This document shows positions 15,813-22,583 of a stretch of 33,627 nucleotides of DNA, piece after piece. The stretch covers positions 1 through 33,627 of the forward strand of contig JADHVH010000002.1 of the NCBI GenBank assembly GCA_016784085.1. The letters run 5' to 3'. Origin of the DNA: Candidatus Pacearchaeota archaeon (lineage in GTDB: Archaea; Nanobdellota; Nanobdellia; Pacearchaeales; GW2011-AR1). The notes beneath the pieces were generated by a model. That model searched no databases. It saw only the letters and a program-made list of their open reading frames with translations, and was not told where the DNA came from. Numbering within the stretch: position 1 is the stretch's first letter; each line of letters opens with the position of its first letter. The position numbers and the translations under genes are program-made.

Positions 15813-16235
15813 TTATAAACTAGGATATTTTTCCTCAATGATTCTTTCGATGGCCTCTAATTCACCTGTTTTTTCAGCTATAGCTTCTGCAAAATATTCT
15901 TTAAGATAAGGATTTCCATGACCTTCTAAAATTTCTCCAATACATTCTCCACAAGGATGAACTCCATTAACTAAATCTTCTAGACAACTACATTCAGCAC
16001 CTTCTCCATGTCCAGGTGATTTTTCAATACAATATGTGCATGGTTTTTCAAGACAACATCTATACATACCATTAGATAACATAGTTCCCTGGATAGATGT
16101 TTTTAATCCAATAAATTCTTCTCTTTGTTCAGTTACAGATGCACTACCTGGAGCTGTGAATATTGCTATTAAAATAGCTACTAAGAAAACAGCTGTGATT
16201 AGATAACCTCCTTTTTGTTTCATATTTTTCATCAT
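15813..16235 (-). CDS. Membrane-anchored Cys-rich protein, 140 aa
   Basis: A signal anchor (about residues 10-28) is followed by an extracytoplasmic domain with eight Cys: C60, C61, C66, C69, C82, C84, C95, C98 (YRCCLEKPCTYCIEK, AECSCLED, HPCGECIGEILEGHGNPY). The CxxC pairs and accompanying His suggest metal binding or disulfide exchange. It resembles loosely the PCYCGC-type secreted proteins and its operon partner at 16884, but I cannot name a family. ATG at 16235 overlaps the DUF411 stop (ATGA); the adjacent ATG at 16232 is also possible. The C-terminal part (110-140) is a charged helix. Confidence 0.75.
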   Translation of the reverse strand: MMKNMKQKGGYLITAVFLVAILIAIFTAPGSASVTEQREEFIGLKTSIQGTMLSNGMYRCCLEKPCTYCIEKSPGHGEGAECSCLEDLVNGVHPCGECIGEILEGHGNPYLKEYFAEAIAEKTGELEAIERIIEEKYPSL

Positions 16236-16687
16236 ATTTTCATAAATGTGGATGTTTTTCCATCTTTAATTGCATAAATTATCCATTGACCACTTTTAAT
16301 TCCAGGCATACCAGGACTACCTGCAGGCATATTTGGAAGAGAAATACCATCAATATCTGGTTGTTCTTCTAATAATTTATTTATAGCTTCAATTGGAATG
16401 TGTCCTTCAATAAAATAATCTCCCACAATAGCTGTATGACAACTTTCCATTGATCTTGGAATATTATATTCTTCTTTTATAGCCTGCATATCCTCAGTCA
16501 TTATTGTTTCTGTTAAAAATCCTTTATTTTGAATATAGGGGATCCATTTTGCACAACAACCACAATTAGCAGATTTATATACAGTCATAGGAATTTTATC
16601 ACTTACAACATTACCAGTAGAAACCACATAGGTTGTTGAAACAGCAATCAAAATTACAATTAAAATAAAAATATTTTTTCCATTCAT
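16232..16687 (-). CDS. DUF411 metal-binding protein, membrane anchored
   Basis: An N-terminal anchor (4-22) is followed by TGNVVSD and a DUF411 domain: VYKSANCGCCAKWIPYIQ with Cys42, Cys44, Cys45, then MESCHTAIVGDYFIEGHIP with Cys83, His84 and His96, and the typical LPNMPAGSPGMPG stretch. DUF411 proteins are found in copper- and other metal-resistance loci and are thought to bind copper outside the cytoplasm; the exact role is not settled. The start codon directly follows the previous stop (TAA then ATG, no gap), and the end overlaps the next gene, so it belongs to the operon that starts at 17555. Confidence 0.88.
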   Translation of the reverse strand: MNGKNIFILIVILIAVSTTYVVSTGNVVSDKIPMTVYKSANCGCCAKWIPYIQNKGFLTETIMTEDMQAIKEEYNIPRSMESCHTAIVGDYFIEGHIPIEAINKLLEEQPDIDGISLPNMPAGSPGMPGIKSGQWIIYAIKDGKTSTFMKI

Positions 16688-16861
16688 TTAACAACCACCA
16701 ACCATTCCACCATAACCACTTGCAGCTTGTTGTGCAGCAGCTTGACTAGCAGATAAAGTACTTTGAGCTGTTGCTGCAGATCCTTGAAAGAATACTACAT
16801 ATAAAACTAATATTCCTAAAATTCCAATAAGGCTCCACAATGCAATTTGTCTATTATCCAT
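16688..16861 (-). CDS. Single-helix protein ending in GGMVGGC, 57 aa
   Basis: ATG at 16861 (MDNRQIALWSLIG) is chosen because a strong Shine-Dalgarno (GGAGG) stands about 10 bases before it. An upstream in-frame ATG at 16942 lies inside the preceding gene. One membrane helix (7-25) is followed by an Ala/Ser/Gln-rich extracytoplasmic stalk (TLSASQAAAQQAASGYGG) and the tail GGMVGGC. The last seven residues are identical to the tail of the preceding gene product. The shared Met and terminal Cys could be a copper ligand set, a lipid or thiol attachment site, or a sorting signal. No family is known to me. Confidence 0.7.
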   Translation of the reverse strand: MDNRQIALWSLIGILGILVLYVVFFQGSAATAQSTLSASQAAAQQAASGYGGMVGGC

Positions 16862-16883
16862 ATTTATTTTTCCTCCGTTATTA

Positions 16884-17555
16884 TTAGCAGCCCCCAACCA
16901 TTCCTCCGCTTGTTTGACCTTTTTCAATATCTCTATAGTCATTAGATGTTAGGCTAATATAATCTGTAGATATTCCTTTACTAGCCATAATATCTGCCTT
17001 ACCCTGCATTATTCCTGGGAAAAATAATACTTTCCATTTTCCAACTTCTTCTAAGATTTCTTCATCAGTATATTCCTCTCCATGGTTTAAGATTAAATAT
17101 TTTGCAAGCCCCCTCATTGCATATGAATGAGCACAACCACATGCTGCTTGGCCATTTTCAAATATAATAGATCTAGCTCCACAACAATATTCACAAGAAA
17201 TTCCTCCGTGTGAAACATATAAGATATTAATATATCTCTCTAAGTCAGCACCTTCTAATGTTTCTGTCCTATCTATACTAGAAAGAAAGGAAATTGTTTG
17301 ATCTGCTAATTGAGGATCATTAGCACTCACAAAATCATAAGCAACACCTAATTCATCACCATATATTTCTGGAACGCCTGTTGGAATAATACTTGAAGCA
17401 GAAACTCCACTCTGTGAACTAGAATCTAATATAACATTAGAATTTGTTCCAAAATTAACATTAAATAATAATACTAAGATTAATACAGACAAAATAGCTA
17501 TTTGGCTATAAAATGTCAAATCGCTTTTTTTCACCTTGATTTTTTTTGTTTTCAT
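16884..17555 (-). CDS. Membrane-anchored Cys-rich protein with GGMVGGC tail, 223 aa
   Basis: A basic N-terminus (MKTKKIKVKK) leads into one helix (16-34). The outer domain contains a His/Cys cluster: His116 (YVSHGG), Cys121, Cys124, Cys125 (ISCEYCCGAR), Cys139, Cys141, His143 (ACGCAHSYAMRGLAKYL). This looks like a copper or Fe-S/zinc site and recalls, distantly, PCYCGC-type secreted proteins. Residues 70-100 are helical. The C-terminus is SGGMVGGC, the same as the next gene. It is first in an operon of six genes and is preceded by a perfect palindrome and TATA box, giving a leaderless start at 17555. Confidence 0.75.
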   Translation of the reverse strand: MKTKKIKVKKSDLTFYSQIAILSVLILVLLFNVNFGTNSNVILDSSSQSGVSASSIIPTGVPEIYGDELGVAYDFVSANDPQLADQTISFLSSIDRTETLEGADLERYINILYVSHGGISCEYCCGARSIIFENGQAACGCAHSYAMRGLAKYLILNHGEEYTDEEILEEVGKWKVLFFPGIMQGKADIMASKGISTDYISLTSNDYRDIEKGQTSGGMVGGC

Positions 17556-17572
17556 GAATTTTTTAAGAAATA

Positions 17573-17584
17573 GTTTATTATAAC
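17573..17584 (-). promoter_or_regulatory. TATA box of the 17555 operon
   Basis: On the minus strand GTTATAATAAAC is centred about 23 bases before the ATG at 17555, implying a leaderless mRNA. It follows the palindromic element with the same spacing seen at 20888. Confidence 0.6.
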
Positions 17585-17586
17585 TA

Positions 17587-17606
17587 CTTTGGTGAAACTA
17601 GTTTCA
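17587..17606 (-). promoter_or_regulatory. Copper-block operator: palindrome TGAAACTAGTTTCA plus CCAAAG
   Basis: The minus strand reads TGAAACTAGTTTCACCAAAG. The first 14 bases (17593-17606) are a perfect palindrome. The 20 bases recur with one mismatch at 20921-20940, and in both cases GTTATA follows after two bases. Lying just upstream of the TATA box, it is placed to bind either an activator or a repressor that covers the BRE. Confidence 0.7.
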
Positions 17607-17660
17607 TAATGATTTATAAAAAATATGTTTGATTTTCACGTCGGTATTTTTAGAATTAAA

Positions 17661-19616
17661 TTAAATTCTTTTTCTTCTTAAGAGATTAGCATTGGCAATA
17701 ACTGTTATACTTGATAGGGCCATAGCAACTTCTGCAATCACCGGGTGTAAAACGCCTCCAACTGCAAGGGGAATTGCAACCACATTATAAGCAAATGCCC
17801 AGAATAAATTCTGTTTGATTTTTCCAAATGTTGCTTTACTCAATTCTATTGCTTGACAAACCCCTATTAAAGATCCTTTAGTAAGAACAATGTCTCCAGC
17901 CTCAATTGCAATATCTGTTCCAGTACCCATAGCAATTCCCACATTAGATTGTTTTAAAGCAGGGGCATCGTTTATACCATCTCCAACAAAAGCAACATAC
18001 GAATTACTTTTAGATTGAAGCCTCATTACAGCTTCTGATTTATCTCCAGGTAAAACATTTGCAATAACTTTCTTTATTCCAACTTCTTTAGCAATTGCTT
18101 GAGCAGTTTTTTCATTATCTCCTGTAATCATTACTGTAAAATAACCTTTCCTATGTAAATATTTCAATGCTGCAATAGAGTCTTCCTTAACAGAGTCTGC
18201 TACTGCAATTAAACCTAAAACCTTTTTATCTTTTTTAGAAGTCAAAATCATTACTGTTTTTCCTTGGCTTTCTAAGTGATCAATTTTCTTCACAAAATTC
18301 TTTAAACTAATTTTATTCTCTTTCATGAGTCTTTTATTTCCAATGATATATTTCTTACCCTGTATTGTTCCTTCAAGACCTCTTCCTAAAAGAGTTTTGA
18401 AATTTTTAACTAAACTATATTTTTTTAATTTTGAAAAATCAACTATTGCTTTTGAAAGAGGATGACTAGATAACTTTTCAAGACTTCCAGCAATTTTTAG
18501 AAATTTTTCTTTTTTAATACTTTTAGACAATTCAATATTGGTTACCTCTGGCTTACCTTTAGTTATAGTTCCTGTTTTATCAAAAGCTATAATTTTAATT
18601 TCTTTCATAGTTTGAATTGCTTCACCCTTTCTAATCAATATACCTCTTTTTGCACCCATTCCAGAACCAACAGTTAAGGCAATAGGTGTTGCTAAGCCCA
18701 AAGCACAAGGACAAGAAATTACTAAGACTGCTATAGATGCGCCAAAAGCATTATTCACATCTCCAAAAATCATCCATCCTATGAATGTTAGAATAGATAG
18801 GATTAATACTGAAGGAACAAATATATTTGTTATTTTATCTGCAAATTTTTGTATTGGAACCTTACTTCCCTGTGCATCTTCAACCAAATCAATTATATGT
18901 GCTAAAAAAGTATCTGAACCTATTTTTGTTGCTTTAACATAAAGAATTCCTTCTTGATTTATTGTAGCCCCTATAACATTATTTCCTTTTACCTTATCTA
19001 TAGGTAAGCTTTCTCCAGTAATCATAGATTCATCAACAGAACTTTGACCTTTAGTAACAATTCCATCTGTTGGAATTTTTTCACCAGGTTTAATAATCAT
19101 AATATCTCCAATTTTAACTTCTGAAATTGGGATTTCTACTTCCTTGCCATTTCTTATAACTGTAGCATTTTTCGCACCTAATTCTAATAGTTTTTTTATT
19201 TCTTGGCCAGCTCTCCCTCTTGCTTTAGATTCAATATATTTTCCAGTGATAAATATTGCCATTATCATTGCTGAAACTCCAGAATAATTTTCAAAACCAA
19301 AAATTAAACTAGCTATTCCTGTAAGATATGCTACAACTGTTCCAAGGGCAATTAAAGAATCCATATTAAAATAGAAGCTCAAGAAACCTCTAAATCCAGA
19401 TTTTAAAGTAGAAAATCCTACAATGAATATCACTGGAAAGGCAAAAATTAAAGTTAAAATTATAGTAATTTTTTCTTCAAATAACATTACTCCAAAAATC
19501 ATTGGAAGATACATTAATAAAATAAGGGGAATTGAAATTATCCAGCTCCAAAATAGTTTTCTCTTCCAACTATTAATTTCTTTTTCTTCTAAACTTTCTT
19601 CATTTTTGTGATCCAT
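17661..19616 (-). CDS. copA: Cu(+)-exporting P1B-type ATPase
   Basis: This pumps Cu(+) out of the cytoplasm. Over 651 residues one sees the actuator TGES motif (ESMITGESLP), the metal-binding SCPCALGLATP in the sixth helix, the phosphorylated Asp in AFDKTGTITKG, the P1B-specific His-Pro in SLEKLSSHPLSKA, and GDGINDAPAL. The last helices carry the Cu-specific residues: AYNVVAIPLA and MALSS, placing it in group P1B-1. It lacks an N-terminal heavy-metal domain, which is encoded instead by the separate CopZ-like gene three bases upstream. The rest of the operon runs back to 20888. Confidence 0.95.
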   Translation of the reverse strand: MDHKNEESLEEKEINSWKRKLFWSWIISIPLILLMYLPMIFGVMLFEEKITIILTLIFAFPVIFIVGFSTLKSGFRGFLSFYFNMDSLIALGTVVAYLTGIASLIFGFENYSGVSAMIMAIFITGKYIESKARGRAGQEIKKLLELGAKNATVIRNGKEVEIPISEVKIGDIMIIKPGEKIPTDGIVTKGQSSVDESMITGESLPIDKVKGNNVIGATINQEGILYVKATKIGSDTFLAHIIDLVEDAQGSKVPIQKFADKITNIFVPSVLILSILTFIGWMIFGDVNNAFGASIAVLVISCPCALGLATPIALTVGSGMGAKRGILIRKGEAIQTMKEIKIIAFDKTGTITKGKPEVTNIELSKSIKKEKFLKIAGSLEKLSSHPLSKAIVDFSKLKKYSLVKNFKTLLGRGLEGTIQGKKYIIGNKRLMKENKISLKNFVKKIDHLESQGKTVMILTSKKDKKVLGLIAVADSVKEDSIAALKYLHRKGYFTVMITGDNEKTAQAIAKEVGIKKVIANVLPGDKSEAVMRLQSKSNSYVAFVGDGINDAPALKQSNVGIAMGTGTDIAIEAGDIVLTKGSLIGVCQAIELSKATFGKIKQNLFWAFAYNVVAIPLAVGGVLHPVIAEVAMALSSITVIANANLLRRKRI

Positions 19617-19619
19617 TTT

Positions 19620-19832
19620 TTATTCAATTGAAGCTACTTTATATCCTGCTCTAGAAACAGCTTTCTTCAAATCATCTTGAGAAATATTTTCCTCTGCTTG
19701 AACAATTGCCTTATTTGTCATCATACTAACTCCTACAGATTCAACACCTTCAAGTTTATTCAAACTCTTCTCTATATTTAAAGCGCAAGAGGCACAATGC
19801 ATTCCTTCAATTTTTATTTTTATTTTTTTCAT
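19620..19832 (-). CDS. copZ: CopZ-like copper chaperone (HMA domain)
   Basis: ATG at 19832 gives MKKIKIKIEGMHCASCALNI and 70 residues. It overlaps the cupredoxin stop by ATGA, so the longer reading from 19871 is not needed. The GMHCASC loop (Cys13, Cys16) binds Cu(+), and the ferredoxin-like fold (two helices, four strands) is complete, ending AGYKVASIE. It is a soluble chaperone, or effectively the detached N-terminal domain of CopA, which begins three bases downstream and has no such domain of its own. Confidence 0.92.
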   Translation of the reverse strand: MKKIKIKIEGMHCASCALNIEKSLNKLEGVESVGVSMMTNKAIVQAEENISQDDLKKAVSRAGYKVASIE

Positions 19833-20203
19833 TTTACAATTAATGTTCCAACTCCCATTCCCATTGAACATGAAAACCTATAGGTTCCTTTTTTATTAGG
19901 AGTAAATTCAACATAATCATCAACATCTTTAAAATTTTTATATACTCCAAAATCTTTAATCACTAAAGATCTATAACATCCTCTTACTGTTTCATCTAAG
20001 TAGATTCTAACAGGTTGATTAACATTCACTTTTATAGTGTTTGGATTATAATTATAATTCTTCATACCAATAGTAATTTCTTGAACCCCTCCTGAACCTA
20101 AATTTCCAATAACATTCCCCATAATGGGAGAATCTTTTATTAAAAATAATCCAAATCCAACCACCAATAAAAACAGCACAAATAAAGCAATTTTATTTCC
20201 CAT
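19829..20203 (-). CDS. Membrane-anchored small cupredoxin, 124 aa
   Basis: ATG at 20203, one base after the previous stop, gives MGNKIALFVLFLLVVGFGLF as the anchor. The linker IMGNVIGNLGSGG precedes a cupredoxin-like domain (about 40-124) with VRGCYRSLVIKDFG and, at the end, FSCSMGMGVGTLIVK. The Cys in GCYRS takes the place where blue-copper proteins of this type often show C-H-R, and FSC-x-M-x-M supplies the other ligands. This matches the Cu-binding domains found beside CopA-type ATPases and membrane permeases, though the usual His is Tyr here. It is likely a Cu(+) carrier on the outer face. Confidence 0.8.
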   Translation of the reverse strand: MGNKIALFVLFLLVVGFGLFLIKDSPIMGNVIGNLGSGGVQEITIGMKNYNYNPNTIKVNVNQPVRIYLDETVRGCYRSLVIKDFGVYKNFKDVDDYVEFTPNKKGTYRFSCSMGMGVGTLIVK

Positions 20204-20204
20204 T

Positions 20205-20888
20205 TTACCCAAATAAAATACTCCTTGGCCCAAAGACCATAAACATAATTGTTATTAAGGTTAAAATTAAGCTTGCTAGTATAATTGGAAAATAATCTTC
20301 TTTAATTTCTCTTTCCCTTTCATACATTTCAAGATATACCATATAGTTAAGTGCAGCCATTATTGCTAAGGAAACTAAAAAGACTACTATTCCTGCTGCC
20401 CTAAGATGGTCATTTATCATCATAACTGCAGTCATAGCCCCCATTAATCCACCCATGAATCCAGACATCATTCCTTCCATTATTCCCATTATTCCGCAGC
20501 ATCTTCCGTTTTGAACTCCTAAAATAATCCCCACACTCATTCCAAATATACTTCCCCAAAACATCCCATTTGTAGCTGCAACATAATATCCTGCTAGAAA
20601 TCCTGAAATCATCCCAATAGTCATTCCAACCATCATTCCAGACATGCATGCAAATGTTTGATAAGCTTTAACCTGTCTTAGAGAAGGTAGAACAATAGCA
20701 TAACTTAAAATTGCAAAGAATATAAAAAACCCATATTTTGGAATAAAATTTTCAAAGTCTTTTAATCCTAAAAAATATAATACTATAAAAACAATAAATG
20801 AGGTAACTAAGGAATAGGTTACTGTTTTTATTATTTCACCTTCAACTCTAGAACCAGAGAGTTCTTTCACAAATTTTTTTGCAGACAT
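20205..20888 (-). CDS. Polytopic Met/Gly-rich membrane protein in copper operon
   Basis: The 227 residues form about six or seven helices. The centre is extremely rich in Met and Gly: ACMSGMMVGMTIGMISGFL, GMFWGSIFGMSVG, NGRCCGIMGIMEGMMSG, FMGGLMGAMTAVMM. Met and the CC pair are typical Cu(+) ligands, and the small-residue repeats permit tight helix packing, so a role in copper movement or buffering at the membrane is plausible. I know of no experimentally described homologue. It is first in the operon followed by cupredoxin, copZ and copA, and its TATA box and operator lie at 20907-20940. Confidence 0.75.
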   Translation of the reverse strand: MSAKKFVKELSGSRVEGEIIKTVTYSLVTSFIVFIVLYFLGLKDFENFIPKYGFFIFFAILSYAIVLPSLRQVKAYQTFACMSGMMVGMTIGMISGFLAGYYVAATNGMFWGSIFGMSVGIILGVQNGRCCGIMGIMEGMMSGFMGGLMGAMTAVMMINDHLRAAGIVVFLVSLAIMAALNYMVYLEMYEREREIKEDYFPIILASLILTLITIMFMVFGPRSILFG

Positions 20889-20906
20889 GTAAGTCTTATA
20901 ATAATT

Positions 20907-20917
20907 TTTTTATATAA
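20907..20917 (-). promoter_or_regulatory. TATA box of the copper ATPase operon
   Basis: The minus strand reads TTATATAAAAA, centred about 24 bases before the ATG at 20888. No Shine-Dalgarno sequence is visible, so a leaderless start is likely. Confidence 0.6.
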
Positions 20918-20920
20918 CCG

Positions 20921-20940
20921 CTTTGGTGTAACTAGTTTCA
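20921..20940 (-). promoter_or_regulatory. Copper-block operator, second copy
   Basis: TGAAACTAGTTACACCAAAG on the minus strand differs by one base from the copy at 17587-17606, and that change breaks the palindrome at one position. It overlaps the stop codon (20938-20940) of the preceding gene, showing that the operator is kept even within coding sequence. Confidence 0.68.
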
Positions 20941-21576
20941 ATGTTTTTTATTAAACATATTATCTAATAAATGGCCCAAAATAATTAAAAATAAACCTAC
21001 AACTCCAATAATTAAAAAGAATGCAAGTTGGTATCTAAAATCTGCATATCCAAAATAAGAGGCCATAAATGCTTTTGGAATTATTCCTAAAAGACTAGCA
21101 TAAAAATATGGTTTAAATTTAACATTACTTAAGATTCCTAAAGCATAGCTTATTAAATCAACAGGAAAAATTATTCTTAATAAGAAGATACTCCAAAATT
21201 GATTTTCTTTAGGGATTTTATTTTCAAGTTTGTAAATATCTTTTAAAGGAATTATTTTTTTAACTAATGCAACTCCCCATTTTCTAGAGATAAAAAATAC
21301 TAATACAGATCCCAATGTCCAGGAGAAAACATTAATAATACTTGCATAAAAAGGACCCATCATTTGAGAAACAACTGGGATTAGAGGCATTGAACTAATT
21401 GGGGCAAAGACCATTGCTATTTGTCCAATAAGAATATATGCTAAAATTCCCCAATAACCATTTCCCAAGAATTTTTTAAAAAAATCTAAATTAGATTGAA
21501 CAATATAGGATATAGTTAAAAATATAACAATTATTATTAAAAGTTCAAGAAAATATTTTGTTTTTTCTGATTTCAT
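20938..21576 (-). CDS. TVP38/TMEM64 (SNARE-associated) family membrane protein
   Basis: The 212 residues contain about five or six helices in the DedA/TVP38 arrangement. The family core is recognisable in FAPISSMPLIPVVSQMMGPF, in NVFSWTLGSVLVFFISRKWG, and in LLRIIFPVDLISYALGILSNVKFKPY, where the Arg and Pro are conserved. Such proteins are tied to lipid scrambling and, in some operons, to metal or mercury resistance; the substrate is unknown here. Its ATG overlaps the stop of the wHTH membrane regulator (ATGA), and its own 3' end contains the operator of the copA operon. Confidence 0.85.
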   Translation of the reverse strand: MKSEKTKYFLELLIIIVIFLTISYIVQSNLDFFKKFLGNGYWGILAYILIGQIAMVFAPISSMPLIPVVSQMMGPFYASIINVFSWTLGSVLVFFISRKWGVALVKKIIPLKDIYKLENKIPKENQFWSIFLLRIIFPVDLISYALGILSNVKFKPYFYASLLGIIPKAFMASYFGYADFRYQLAFFLIIGVVGLFLIILGHLLDNMFNKKH

Positions 21577-22058
21577 CTTCTTAAAACAACAATATTATTC
21601 ATTCCACGTCTTTTACGTTCTACAATTTGTTTAGCTTCAAGTTTATCAAGAAGTCGAGTAGTTTTAACCTTACCAATTTCAAGCTTTTCCATTAAAGTTT
21701 TTTGAAATATAGCTCCATTTTCTTTTTCAAGAAAGTTAACAACTCTTTTTTCATCTCTATCAAGTTTAGATTTATCAATTTTTTTTCTTTTTGCTTTAAT
21801 AGTTTTAGTTTTAACCACAATTTTTTCTTTAGGTTTTGTAAAGATCAAAACAATTGCAATAAGAACTAATAATCCAACAATAGCTAAAGCAAGATATGTT
21901 TGTTGATTTACTGTTTGACTCATTGGACAACTTAACGCATGTTCACCTGTACAACTTAATGAAACAACTTGTCTAAGTGCTTTTTGAAATAATAAAACAA
22001 TTGCGATTAATACTGCTGAAATTCCAAGCATGATATATCCTACATATTTATTTTCCAT
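21573..22058 (-). CDS. Membrane-tethered winged-helix regulator with Cys/His/Met loop
   Basis: Two helices (about 5-26 and 55-74) enclose a short outer loop with Cys36, His40, Cys44 and Met46 (SLSCTGEHALSCPM). After a basic linker (KTKTIKAKRKKIDKSKL), residues 100-160 form a MarR-like winged helix: DEKRVVNFLEKENGAIFQ, TLMEKLEIGKVKTTRLLDKL, and wing VERKRRGMNN. It resembles archaeal membrane-associated wHTH proteins (COG2512-like). The loop ligands are right for copper or for disulfide sensing, so this may be a one-piece sensor that reads the outside and binds the TGAAACTAGTTTCA sites of the next operons. That link is inferred. It overlaps both neighbours. Confidence 0.75.
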   Translation of the reverse strand: MENKYVGYIMLGISAVLIAIVLLFQKALRQVVSLSCTGEHALSCPMSQTVNQQTYLALAIVGLLVLIAIVLIFTKPKEKIVVKTKTIKAKRKKIDKSKLDRDEKRVVNFLEKENGAIFQKTLMEKLEIGKVKTTRLLDKLEAKQIVERKRRGMNNIVVLRR

Positions 22059-22569
22059 TTTCTAAATTAAGATCTATTTTACATACAGTTGGCCTTGTTA
22101 ATAAAACTATTGCTGTAATTAAAAAAGCTGCAGAAATAAATTGCAATTCCAGACCATAAAGAGGTAGGCTACTTAGAGTTGCAGATATCCCAAATATCCC
22201 TATAAAAGCAGGAAAAAAACCTGCAAAGCAACCAGGACAAGCCCCCCCTAAAATTCCCCCAAAAACTCCTAAAATACCCAAGCCTTCTTCCCCTTTAGAA
22301 TTTATAGATTTCCAATCTTGGAATTTTATTGCAGTAAGGTTAATAGTTAATGCAATTAAAAACGGAATTAATAAAAAATTAAAAAATACAAAGGGAATCA
22401 AAAACCAAGCCTTAAATGAAGTAAATAAAGTTGGTAAAGTTGTCTTAAAATCATTTAAGAAAAAATTCAATAAAAGATATGCTAAAAAAATAATAATAAA
22501 AGAAAAAATATAGGGCTTTGTCAAAATAGATTTTTTTATAGCAAACTTCCTATTTTGATTTAGCCACAT
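22048..22569 (-). CDS. Integral membrane protein with CPGC motif
   Basis: The 173-residue product has about four or five helices. A Gly-rich segment, GVFGGILGGACPGCFAGFFP, carries Cys111 and Cys114 in a CPGC arrangement inside or next to a helix, and a third Cys163 stands near the C-terminus (RPTVCKID). CPxC in a helix suggests metal binding (as in copper ATPases) or thiol exchange (as in DsbB/VKOR/CcdA partners). As the next gene after the DsbA-like gene, 14 bases on, it could be the membrane oxidant or reductant for it. I cannot assign a family. Confidence 0.65.
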   Translation of the reverse strand: MWLNQNRKFAIKKSILTKPYIFSFIIIFLAYLLLNFFLNDFKTTLPTLFTSFKAWFLIPFVFFNFLLIPFLIALTINLTAIKFQDWKSINSKGEEGLGILGVFGGILGGACPGCFAGFFPAFIGIFGISATLSSLPLYGLELQFISAAFLITAIVLLTRPTVCKIDLNLENGK

Positions 22570-22583
22570 TTTAAAATAAAAAA

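Noticed and set aside
15812..15838. Longer start (MRKNILVYK) for the rhodanese-CuA protein
   Set aside because: It overlaps the preceding gene by 26 bases; the inner ATG follows the stop by one base and places the anchor normally.
20410..20649. Asp/Trp/Asn-rich alternative frame inside the Met-rich membrane protein
   Set aside because: The repeats come from shifting frame over Met/Gly codons; the main frame has clear membrane helices.
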